64,000 nucleotides of DNA, from contig NW_019773958.1 of NCBI RefSeq assembly GCF_001039355.2, positions 371,254 to 435,253 of the forward strand, read 5' to 3'. This stretch comes from Lingula anatina. Taxonomy: Eukaryota; Brachiopoda; Lingulata; Lingulida; Lingulidae. Both the position numbers and the translations under genes were made by a program. Shown piece by piece: positions 1-10,865 of the stretch; position 1 is the stretch's first letter; the number at the start of each line of letters is the position of its first letter. The notes beneath the pieces are model-generated. The model made no database searches, had not been told where the DNA came from, and saw only the letters and a list, made by a program, of their open reading frames with translations.

Positions 1-3000
1 GCCACTAAGCGATGAAAATAACTGCGGACTACATTTGTATCGCATCATCAAGTATACACATCATGTTTAGCCAAAAAATGAGCAACGGTTCTGGTTTAAA
101 TGGGATTACGTCTGAACCGTAATGATTCTCATCTGTTACGGCTTTCTATTTTAACAAAGTATCGATATAAAGTATCGTTTCAGTGACGTGCCGTTTACGC
201 GATGGCAAATAAAAGCCAAGGTGTTTACCCCATTACTGTACCCTACGGACGGCTTTTCATACCCTACTCCTCTTGTCGCCTTAACTGTACCCCCTGACGC
301 CAATACTGTATCATTCCTACCGCCTTTTCTGAACTAATGACGCCTAACGTACCCCCTTATTAATACCATCGCCCTAGCTGTACATCCTTGAAGCTTCTTC
401 TGTAACCCTTGCTACTCTTACTGTACCCCCCTCGACGCCTTCACAGTACCCCTGTGTCATCTGTACTGTATTCCCCCACTTTCCAGAAACACCTGCATCA
501 ATCATCGCCTATCAAGCATTGTTAGTTGACAATGCGACTGGCATTTATCTCCTATTCGCCAAATGAATAAACATCGTGCAAAAAGCAACTAGATTTATTC
601 CTGTTTTATGACCTGAACCTGCCTCAGAATGTAGATAAAAGCAATGACATTTATTGTGTGCCTGTGAGTGATTCAGTGCATATTTAACGCTATGCGCTGG
701 TATTCTTTTTTTTTTTTTTTTTTTTTTTGTGATTTCCCTGTTGCTGCACGATGACAGTAATTGTTTGTTTAAGAAGTGACCAGTTATATCAAAACACAAA
801 AGCCAACACCCACGAATACATCAAGGACAATCGCATTATTTAGCATGTAAGGATGGTAAATGACTGGCGTGAAAGAGCCAATAAAATTAAGCTCATCATT
901 TTGCCACTAAACCTTTTTATTTTTATTTATTTATTTGTTTATCTATTTTTATTTTATTATTTTTTATTATTTTTGAAGACCAATATGTCAACATCACATT
1001 ACCGACTCTTTCTAGATAAATCTGTTGTGATCCTTTCAATAGTTTTCATTATCATTCTTAAATAAAGAAATACATTTTCTCTTCCTGCTTGATCTCTAAT
1101 TTCAAATTCTTTTAGAAACTGGTCCAGTCTAAATGTCTCAATATTCATCCATATAACGCTGATATAATAATAATGATGATTACGATTTAGGCATATATGA
1201 TCGGCCTTTTTAAATAATAAATGAATTAATCAAAATTTTGGCCTTCATCTTGGCCCGTCTTTACGCCTTTGATTGTCTGCCAACAAACCCCATTATAACA
1301 TTTGATGTTTAACCATTTCCTGTTCCTTTTTTTTTCTCCATACAATATAAAGAAAACGGTCAAAGGATATCTTTTCCAGTAGTTAGTTTAAAGTACGCTT
1401 GTCATCTAAAAGATGAGCTGTTTTTTTCCTCGAACAGATAAAAGCAAACAATTGTCATTTATCACAGTGACGATGTTTCATATTATGGCAATGATCATAA
1501 TTGAAATATAATTAGTAACAATAATAATTACAATGTTCGAGAGCAAAAAGATGGTATTCAAAGAAGATAAAAGATAATCGCCAAACTGTGACTTTTATTG
1601 TGTACAATCCCCAAAAAGTCTTACCTGAAAGGGTACAAAATAAAAAAAAAAGAAGAAGAAGAATATACCATATTAGTGGATATTGGACAGCATCTAAATT
1701 TATGTAAGGGATGTTGATTGGGCGAAAAGTCGACTATACTAGTAGAGTGTCCTTCGGAGGAAAACCATTAATGCCAAGTGCTGTGTTCCCACTCATTGTT
1801 TCCTACAGTCTAAATGGGATATTATAGTCAATGTGCAATATTGAATACTATACAACAGCTTGGCAAATTGCATTTGATTGAGGAACCCATGTAGGAATAA
1901 ATAAATGTTGTTTTGCCAATAATGCGGTAACGTTTCCGCAATATTTCTCGGTGTTATTCCCAAGACGCAGGTAATAAGGCTTTAATTGCTTTGATTTCTC
2001 ATTAAAGGATACAGTGACTTCTTGGGGCCCAAAATGAACAAAATAATGGTCTCTAGTCATTTGTAGTCACTTTTTTCTGCTCATTTTATCACTTTGGGAA
2101 TTGACAAGAGAAGCTTGGGTTATTAACCGGTAACCGACTTCATGTATGTAAGTGTAGATCACGGCCCACTGCATTACGGCAGAACGTGTTAAACACCAGT
2201 GAAATATCAAGGTTCAGAATAAGGACGACATTGAAAAGTGAACAGTTTTTAGCAGACACATAAAAACCTTAAGAATTATCTCGTGCTGTAGATTGCGCAG
2301 AGCATACCTGAGATGTCTATCGATATTCAGACGTTGTTCCAGCCATTTCTTTTGTTTGACTGCATTGACTTTACAAAGTAAACCAGATATTAACTGAATG
2401 AAAATCTATTCTGTGTTAAAAATGTAACATGGGATTAACTTTTTTCTTCTTCAACGACCTCATCAGCTTATAATCTGGCAGCCTTTTTTATATGCAATCA
2501 TGTTGTGACCACCCCTTATACTATCGCTGGCAGGACAAATGTCATTAAAACCACATTCTGTAAACTAGCTGTTTTCTCTAATTGCAGCACATGACACTGT
2601 GTGACATAACAGCAATATTTCATCGTAAAGCCAGTTTCTGCGCAATGAGCCTTAAATTTGCTTGACTGGAGCATGTAAGTTTCGTTATGTAAAAACTTTT
2701 AATTTCAGACTAAATGAGTCGATACTAGAGTCAAGAAAGCATCAAAACTGAGAGTACAGTACGGAAGCGTGTAAGGATCACAACACCACACGAACGTCAT
2801 AGGATTTCAACTCGGAAGATTTCAATGAATTTGGTTAACGTGAAGTGGCGACTCGAGGGAATTTGTTTCCCCTTATTGAACAAGGTGAGAATGTTAGGTT
2901 TGGAATAAGTATGGTAAACATAAATTGAGTGCAAATTGCCTCAGGTGAATAAGAAGGTATTGCTGTTGAACAGTTGTCCAAATCCTAACGAATGCTTACT

Positions 3001-3810
3001 ATTAACGGTATCTTCCCTCAAGCCAATCTATATGTGTAGTATCTAATCCAATTATGTTTCTCACAACACGGTTACCGTTGCAAATTGCTGTAAATTCACC
3101 TTTTACTGTTGCAATCCGTTATTGAAGCAAGCCTCCTAACAATACATCTAATCATTTGCAGTATGTTTAAGGAGAAGTGACGCATAATCTACACAAAAAT
3201 AGAGGGTAGTTGCTCCCTTTTACAACCTAACAGGCCCATGGGCGTTTTACTGCGGTTTGTCCACTAATTCGGACAGCAGTTATATCAGATTTGGCGGAAG
3301 TTGAGGTCAAATGTTAGAAGAGAAACATTAAGTCAACTTAAAGATTGTGTTCCAACAACCTGACTTGTATCGTTTTTTATACAATGGCTGCGATGAAATG
3401 AAACTAAATAATATTGAATACCAAACACCGCACGGCAAGCTCAAAATTCCGAAACGTTTCGTAGAAGCCTCCCCAGATCGGTTCATTCGGATGTACGCGT
3501 AAAACATTTAAAGTGATGCAATCAGGATCAACTGTTTTAGTTTGGATAACCTAGACTTAGCCGGGTCCTAGTTCGTTTGGCTTTAAGGCATTTCGTGGAA
3601 ATGCAACAGATGGCACGTTCAAATTTAGAATTCATGTTTTGTTTGAGGCACATCATCTTGCATAAGTCTTTCTACCTTTGTTCTAATGTTGCGTTTGGTT
3701 TCAAGATTTTCTTGGTCACCAGAGAAGATATTAATACAATTCTAAATACATGGTGTACTTATGGGAATGAACTTGAGAACTGTATCTCATTTTTTTCTGT
3801 AAATTTGCAG
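1..3810. other. Non-coding stretch, no gene recognised
   Basis: I see no convincing gene here. Open frames are short, start and stop without splice context, and lack recognisable motifs. The stretch holds a degenerate 22-bp minisatellite near its left end, a T-run at about 709-728, a purine-rich run at about 1640-1662, and a segment around 2055-2200 that resembles another segment at about 29815-30010 in a CFAP70 intron. Confidence 0.6.
225..470. repeat. Degenerate 22-bp minisatellite
   Basis: A C-rich motif of the form GACGCC-TTAACTGTACCCCCT recurs about every 20-23 bases. The CGCC core is seen near 277, 298, 321, 341, 370 and 436, with weaker units between and to the left (for example at 225-260). 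Units differ by several substitutions, so this is an old or decayed array. It has no reading frame kept through the repeats. Confidence 0.6.
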
Positions 3811-4042
3811 TTCAGAATTCATTAGCAATGACGTGAAAGTGGTCTTTGCCTACAAGATTTTCTGCCTGCTGGGAGCACTAAGTATGGAACGCACTGGCAG
3901 ATCTAGGATTTTGCAGGGACGGGAAGAACAAGGCTGGGTTTTAGAACTTCTTTGTCTCTCTCCTGCTGGCAAAAAAGCAGATGATGACAATGATAATTTG
4001 TCATATGGGACACAGCAATGGAAAAATGTGTGGTTCATTAAG
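3811..4042 (+). CDS. Possible orphan exon of an unrecognised gene
   Basis: An acceptor-like tract ending in TTTGCAG at 3810 is followed by an open frame (from 3812) reading SEFISNDVKVVFAYKIFCLL and on to WKNVWFIK, ending at a possible GTGTGA donor at 4043. The stretch is visibly richer in G+C than its surroundings and contains an acidic patch (ADDDNDN). A second exon-like piece at 4185-4255 (TTTTAG acceptor, GTATAG donor; frame reading WIIEHEGLSVNSKILFESIR) lies downstream, but its phase does not join this one directly. I do not recognise the protein. It could be part of a real unannotated gene, a decayed gene or a transposon remnant. Confidence 0.3.
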
Positions 4043-4184
4043 GTGTGATTCATAAATGATAAATATACACAATCAAGTAAATGCAACCATTTGCAAAAAA
4101 CTTTATGGTCTCTTGAATCAATTAATGACTCAAGTATTTGTTAGAAAAAGCGTTGCTTTCAACAAGAAGACATTTTTATTTTAG

Positions 4185-4255
4185 ATAATGCATGGATAAT
4201 TGAACACGAAGGTCTAAGTGTAAACTCCAAAATCTTGTTTGAAAGCATAAGAAAG
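4185..4255 (+). CDS. Possible short exon, unrecognised
   Basis: This 71-nt segment lies between an acceptor (TTTTATTTTAG) and a GTATAG donor. In one frame (incoming phase 1, outgoing phase 0) it reads NAWIIEHEGLSVNSKILFES followed by IRK. It lies 142 bases after the exon-like stretch ending at 4042 and may belong to the same unknown gene, though the phases do not fit without another donor or exon. Support comes only from splice signals and an open frame. Confidence 0.22.
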
Positions 4256-5311
4256 GTATAGACCCCTTGTTATTATTTTTGCATTATTTTAGTTGTATTT
4301 TTGTTGACATCGCCCTCCTCTAATACAGTTTTACTGATATCGTGGGAGTTTGAGTCATGTACATCTTAAGTGAAGTGATTGATTAGTACTTCACTCTCTG
4401 ATTAGACTATTGGTGTTTTGCTTATTACATATTGACCACCCAATAACGTGTTACATAAAGTAATGCAGGAATCATTAAGAATGCACACTCCCGTCACGAT
4501 TTAATTATTTTCCTAAGTACCCAACCCTTAAAGTCATGCGATTTGATTTAGCAATGGATTTTTAAAGGTAACTTGAGGATCAGAAAGATGGAAACACAAT
4601 GTATTCATTGATTGAACAAAAAACTTTTCATTGAAGAACGTTAACAAAATTCGATAATCTTTCCAGAAAGAATTACCTACCATGCTTTTGAACACAGACA
4701 CCAACTGCAGTAGAAATTTCTTGGAATAGAGGAATATGTCAGATGTATACTAATCTCGTGTGTCTGAAGAAAAAACTTACTTTTGAGGAAAGAATGTGGT
4801 TTATCTTTTTTTCTATTTTTCAATTGCCAAGTCATATATTCTCCTCCCGTCTTTTTGTCGTCAAGCCGATTAAAGAAAAATAAATTGTATGTGCGTGCAC
4901 TGAATGTGAGGGATTTAGGTGGACGTGCTCGAATTTGCCTGCTGAGCGATTTTAGTGAAAAAGCAGAAGAAAGAGCAAATGCATTACTTAATTGATAGCT
5001 AACTAGGTTTGATTGACTTGAATAACATTTCCTCAACAGAATTCTATTTTGGCATCAATCTTAAAAGTCGAGTTCAAGACTACCAATTGGAATTGATTCT
5101 TTATCGCAATCGCGTGGGAAGAAGCCAGGAGCACAATAAGTTTAAATGCCAGTTACAGACAAAGTGGTTGAATTCATTCGCAGTGGCGCTTTTAGTCTGC
5201 AATCTAAAAGCTGACCATGAGACAGAGGTAAAATTCAGACGAAGAAGGGAAATGAGGTATGATCTACAGAGTGCTAACATGGTGTACTCTTCCATAACTT
5301 TCCCACCTTAG

Positions 5312-5692
5312 AAGGTGTTCTCAAGTTAAACTCATCACAACAGCAATATTTCCATTGACTTTGCTTGCCAGTTCAAGATTACCAAAGGAATCTCAAATCT
5401 TAGGAAAACCGAAAGGGAAGGTAAAAATTCAACAAACAATAATATCATTTATCCTTTTGAAACGATTCGCCTTTCTCTACTTTTAAGAAATAGGTGTTTG
5501 ATTTCTATCGTTATCTTGTATTTAGTTTCTTTTTTAAAACTAAGTTTCGCCCACATATCTATACAAAAAAGTTTAAATTTCCTTCTTTCCTTCTAACACC
5601 CCTCTCACCCATATAATTTGTATTATCCTTTACTCTAAATTCCTCCCAGCAATAAGATAACCAAAGCAATCCTTATTTTTCTACATTACCAA

Positions 5693-5742
<50 letters not shown>

Positions 5743-8700
5743 GCATTACATAAATGTTAACATATCAACTCACCAGTAGGTGGCGCTGCTCAGGTCCGTC
5801 GTCTCAACCCTTTTTTCTCGACTGAGATATGACTACGAGATTCAGAGCTTATGTACACAGGCAGGCCGCGGGAATGACGCGAGCAACTCATTTGAATAAC
5901 TGTCAGAGGAATCGAACTGCAGCAATCAACTTTAATGATGCATTTAACAATGGCCATATCCATTATCCGCCATCTAATCTTGCTCGTGGTTTGTCCGGTG
6001 TGCCGTCTTCTGATCATCTACTGTTAAGTGTTCACTATCATGCATATTATTCCTTTCGTATCCGACGTATCGGCGTGGATAGGAACTGCAACTGCACGGT
6101 ATATCTGTAGCAGTGTGTCTTATATTATGCAGTTTCAATGTGACACTTCTGCCTACTATTCGGACTATTTACCCGGGGTGGGGCAGGCGAAGGGGAGAAG
6201 GCTGGTGACTAGAACACCTTTTCAAATCAATATTTTAACTGAAATTGATGCTTGAATTTGACAATCGTAGAATGCAACATTAAAAGATGTTACGCGGAAA
6301 CGGTGCATTAGGTATTCGTCATAAACAGGGAATTTTAGTCTTCCGTTGTGTGGAACTAAAACTAATGGGATCTTGGTGTTAGTGGTTTCTATACTGGCCG
6401 ATGCGCATGATATAATTGTACTGTTTAGTGAACTATACATATTTTTCTCATCACTTTTCTCCGAAAAACAGTTTTAAACGCGGTTTGAGTAACTGTATTA
6501 AGGATGGAAATTCAAATTTGATAAGGAAAAAGCTCAACCACATGACTCAAAATGAGGGATAATTGCGTTACCAACCAATGAGCAATGGGTATACAAAGTA
6601 TGAAGATTCACTGCAGTTTCTTAACAGCTCTAATCTTAAATTTTCAGAGAATAGAAAAAACTTTCTGACCAAAACACACAGATATATCCCTAGATAACCT
6701 CATTTGTATGGCCGCAAAAATCATGTGCAATTCTTTGTTCTTCGCGCTGCGTAAACAATCACTTAGGTCCATAACATGGAAGTCAACGTGAAAGGAATTC
6801 ATGTCCTCAAGGGGTCGTGTCTTTTGGGCCACACATTCTCTAGGGTATGCTGTCCTACCCAAACACAATTTAAAAAAAAAAATATTCTGAGGTTGGATTC
6901 ACAAAATAACAGAAGACAGAAAAGTTTGCCTCGACTATCAGATCCAATTTTTTGTTTTATTTAGTTCAAGACAAATCCGTATAGATTGACACCATAAACC
7001 TTTTTTTTAACAGAAAACAGGCGCATTAAAACATGTGAGTGTATTATTGTTTTAAGAGACGGGGCATTTGTTTCGACGAACATGTATTCTTGATATCCAC
7101 CGACAGAGGTCTCTGTAGTTTGTTATAAAATTAGCCAAAATACTTTCATTTAATTTGAACAAACTACAGATAACCCTGTCGGAGAGTTCATTCTTACCCT
7201 GCAGGGAGAAAAAGCTTTGAAAAAACTCTCTTAGGACTGTGATTCTTGGCCAGATCGGTCTATGTTTATTTCACGTACTGTAGATATTTCCTATTTCATC
7301 ATCTGCTTATTCAATTTATGATATACTTAAGGCGTGTCCATGTTAAAACGGTAACTTTTTTCTAAATTTTATGGTTTCGTTTTACTCCATGGTGTAAAAT
7401 TCATTTTAAACCAAACGCAGTTTTGTATCATTCTGTAACATTGCATGACAAACATTTAAGCCAAGCCGCCAGCGTGTCAAAACTTCTGTATTTATAATTA
7501 AACTACATGTACCACTGACAGAGGAAATAACAAATGATGCTCATGCTAGAAAGTGCTCTTCAAAGAAGCAATGATATAACTATCCTTTGTTGTGCTCTTT
7601 AGCTCTGGCACTACTTCCCAATTCCCGGGATTAACCGGAACTTATTGATATACATATTTTATCACAGTTTCCTTGGGAATATGCTGTGTAAAGTATTTAG
7701 GCCCTATTTCCTTGTATTGATTTAATCAAGCCTGAAAGATAGGCCTATCATGGACTTGCCACTAGTGAATAAGACTGTAGGCTTCTTTAAAGAATTAAGT
7801 AAAAAAACATGGTACATAATATGGAATTAGGTTTTGTTTTTATTTAAGTTGATATATTGCGTTTTGTCAGCGATTATACAAGCAAATACCTATGCAAGTT
7901 TATAGAAAACAGCTTAGCATTCAAAATAGCCCTTTCCCCTTTTCGATACATATCCAGTTCTTCTGAGGGAAGCTGCAACATTTTGAGTATTTGTTTCTGG
8001 TGAATAAATAAAATTAAATTTCAGTAAAGTGATTTTTCCACTGAATACAATTACCACTTCCAATTTTATTTAAATTTTATTGGAAATTATAAATGGAGCG
8101 GCACAATTTCAGGTCATATCAGGGAAGGTCTCTCATCATGGCGTTAAATTGAAAACAATTACAGACGTAGGCCCTACCAAAATCAAACTCGAACATTTAT
8201 CTAGGAAATGTAATTTGATACCTCGCTTTGAATACATGCAAAGGTGGTGCTTACATTATACACCAAAAGTAAGCAAAAACGGTGCTTGTGGGATATTTCG
8301 TGTGGGAAATCGGCTCCTGGGTCTTTAACGAATTTCACTTGAAATGCCATTCAGATCCAGTTCGTGCTGCATTCAAACCAAAAGCTTGATTTTCAGTCAG
8401 CATTACCTTGAGCACTGGGGTCGCCACAACATTTGGTGTAAATATGCTTTCCGTGTTTCGTTTGACACATGCCTTTTCTTCTTATAATCTGACCGTAGCA
8501 TGGGATATGTCAACTATCTCTCCTGTTGGCGATCATGGTCGATATGAATAACACATTTTCTTAACGGATCGCACCTATTTCAAAGAAATGAAGAAGACGA
8601 AATAGAAAACTACTGCGGTCGCACTATTCGTATTACAATTATTGAGTGATGATGGGTTGCTCCAGACTATACCATTTAATACCACACGTCTGGCTCGATG

Positions 8701-9876
8701 ACTGTACCTGAATCGCGCCGTGAATATGAAAAGAAATATCCTGTTTATTCCCAGCCGGCGTGTATATGACATATTGACTGTGCGCGTAGACACGCAAGTT
8801 TTGTATTCTGTTGCTCCTCTCGTTTCTTAAGAATACAAAAAAGGTGAAACGCTCAACAAACTTTAGAACAAATGTAGCGCAAATGTCTTACAGAAACCTT
8901 CCAAGTTTTCAAATTGCAAAACTGAAAACACCAACGTGTTATTTTAGAAACAACACCTAGCTGCAGGATCAGTAGCAGCTAAAAATGTCGAAATGCATGA
9001 ATAAATGAAATAACAAATACATACATAAAAAACAAAAAAGCAGGATTTTATAATGCACAATACTAGATCCAATTGACAGTGCCTGGCCTGACGTTTCTTA
9101 ATCAATGTGTTATGTATACCCCTCAATATCTTTAATGTTTCATTCGGATTTTTTAAACTAGAATAATAATTTTTTTCACTAAAGATTCCACATTCCTACT
9201 TGTAAGATTTATTCCGTATGTCCAAGGTTAGGAAGATTACACGCCCACATTTGAGGTATTCTCGAGCTGGGGCGCACCTAGACAAGAGCAACTATATTTA
9301 GTAGCCGCGTCTGTTGTCCTTGCCTTTATTTGTAAAGAAAAAGCGAGAGACGAGACTCTTCTGCCTTTTGAACGACTAACCTTTTAGAGAACCGCCAACA
9401 ACTGTGCATAAATAATTTCAAACGAGAGAGAATTCGTGAGACTGTTAAGAGGTTATCATATAAACTGAACATACGGCGAATCATTTATTCTTTATAATGA
9501 TGTCCTCGCAAACGTTAAATTCGATTACACGGATATACTTTGATCCACGTGGAGAATCGCCCACAACCCATTTCAATACGTATATATCATTACTATCCAC
9601 CTCTGTACATTTTCACAAATTAAGTCTGGTGAATAACGAGTGTCTCTTGTTTATCCTATAACCGGAATGCCTTTTCATGACACTGCCTACCCGTGAGAGC
9701 GGATACCTGTATTTCTCACCCTGTTTCTACATCATGTTACCAAGTCTCTAAACGTACAAGGTTTATGGTACAATCTTAGACCAATGAGGCACCATTGCTC
9801 CAAGGTACACTGAAGAAAGCGCACTTACGTCTTCTTAATTGTTTAAAAGGTCTTTCGGAGTTCATCTTTTCATTGA
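5312..9876. other. Non-coding stretch with a TC microsatellite and a hairpin
   Basis: No gene is recognisable. The segment includes a (TC)n microsatellite at about 5694-5739, a more G+C-rich patch at about 5770-6200 with overlapping open frames on both strands but no motif I know, and a 25-nt-arm inverted repeat at 7100-7182. Short open frames at 6644-6868, 8080-8328 and 8575-8793 lack splice sites or homology I can see and are left uncalled. Confidence 0.5.
7100..7182. repeat. Imperfect inverted repeat, 25-nt arms
   Basis: The arms at 7100-7124 and 7158-7182 are reverse complements at about 21 of 25 positions; both carry CCGACAG and CTGTAGTTTGTT. Complementarity continues weakly into the loop, which is AT-rich. 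The structure could be the remains of a foldback element or a hairpin transcript. Nothing else identifies it. Confidence 0.6.
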
Positions 9877-10107
9877 GGGGTTATTGTTTCCCCATGGATA
9901 GACAAAGCGAGTGCATATTCAAAACTCGCAGTGCATCGTTGCGCTAATAGGTCTGTGATGCGACTGAAAACAGACAAAGCGAAGAAAGAGATTGAAAGCA
10001 GAAAGCGATTGTTCTGGCAGACAAAGAAGAGTCCAGATCGAGTTAAATTACCAGAAAACTTGGTGTCCAAATTGATGGCAACGACTGGTGAATATCGGTG
10101 CAGATGA
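9877..10107 (+). CDS. Open frame of unknown nature, 76 codons
   Basis: The frame is open from 9877 to a TGA at 10105-10107 and reads like a charged protein segment, including IDKASAYSKLAVHRCANRS, KEIESRKRLFWQTKKS and VKLPENLVSKLMATTGEY. An internal ATG lies at 9958. It lacks a clear acceptor and I do not recognise a family. It may be the last exon of an uncharacterised gene, a fragment of a transposase-like ORF, or chance on a purine-rich strand. Confidence 0.2.
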   Translation, partial: GVIVSPWIDKASAYSKLAVHRCANRSVMRLKTDKAKKEIESRKRLFWQTKKSPDRVKLPENLVSKLMATTGEYRCR

Positions 10108-10865
10108 AGAGTTATTGTCAGCCATGCACATTCAGGGTATTATTAGGTGACTCTACTTCAAATGATTTTCAAAGTGGACTGATGTTATGCTATACAAGAT
10201 AACTTTGGTGCTATGAACACGAGTCAGGTTAGACGTAGAACTTGAACACGCATTAGGCTATAAATTTGAAGTCTGAATTGCTACATATACATTTAACACA
10301 ATTTTACAACATATCATGGGTTAAAAGTTTATTGAAAGCCAATCATTCTTGCTACTTGATGGTAAGCCTTAAGAAGGTGAGGTTCACAAATATTACCACA
10401 AAGGACTATCATATATTGGAATATCTAGTGGAGTGTCAGCGTTAAAGTACAACAGGCATTACAAGACAAATCTTTGAAAGAGGAAATTAGCAAAATTAGT
10501 AAAGTGAAATGGAGTATGTGTCTGGATTTACAGTTACGTAGTCCATTTACCAGCGCCACTATCCAATCAATACTGTTGGATGGCATTGGATATGAAAAGC
10601 AATATTTCATACGTTTAATGAATTTATGAGTTCCTTTAAATTGTGAATACAGTTCTAATAAGTAGACTTTTGATATATGCTTTTCTCTCTGCATAAGATT
10701 ACACATAATAGAAATGAGCTAATAAACACAATTTTTAATTACCTAATTTCATTAATTTATTAATATTAATGTTCCAGCAGAATAATTAAAACAAAATTAA
10801 GACTTGTTTTCAGGTGCAATTCACTCGAATTCCTTCAATATTTATTTTATGTTGGGATGGCTATG
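10108..10865. other. Intergenic stretch, nothing identified
   Basis: This AT-rich sequence lies between the small open frame ending at 10107 and the DTD1 stop codon. I see no exon, repeat or RNA gene, apart from polyadenylation-type hexamers on the minus strand near the DTD1 end. Confidence 0.5.
10841..10846 (-). terminator. Possible DTD1 polyadenylation signal
   Basis: TTTATT on the plus strand is AATAAA on the minus strand, 20 bases past the DTD1 stop. That is close for a 3' UTR, so a further AT-rich hexamer to the left (around 10757) is an alternative. Confidence 0.35.

Noticed and set aside
1848-2060. 70-codon minus-strand open frame
   Set aside because: No motif and no splice context, and it borders a dispersed repeat-like segment. 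Its composition is what a G+C-richer repeat would give by chance.
5790-6110. Overlapping open frames on both strands in a G+C-richer patch
   Set aside because: Neither strand shows a known motif, a splice border or a promoter. The higher G+C alone lengthens open frames.
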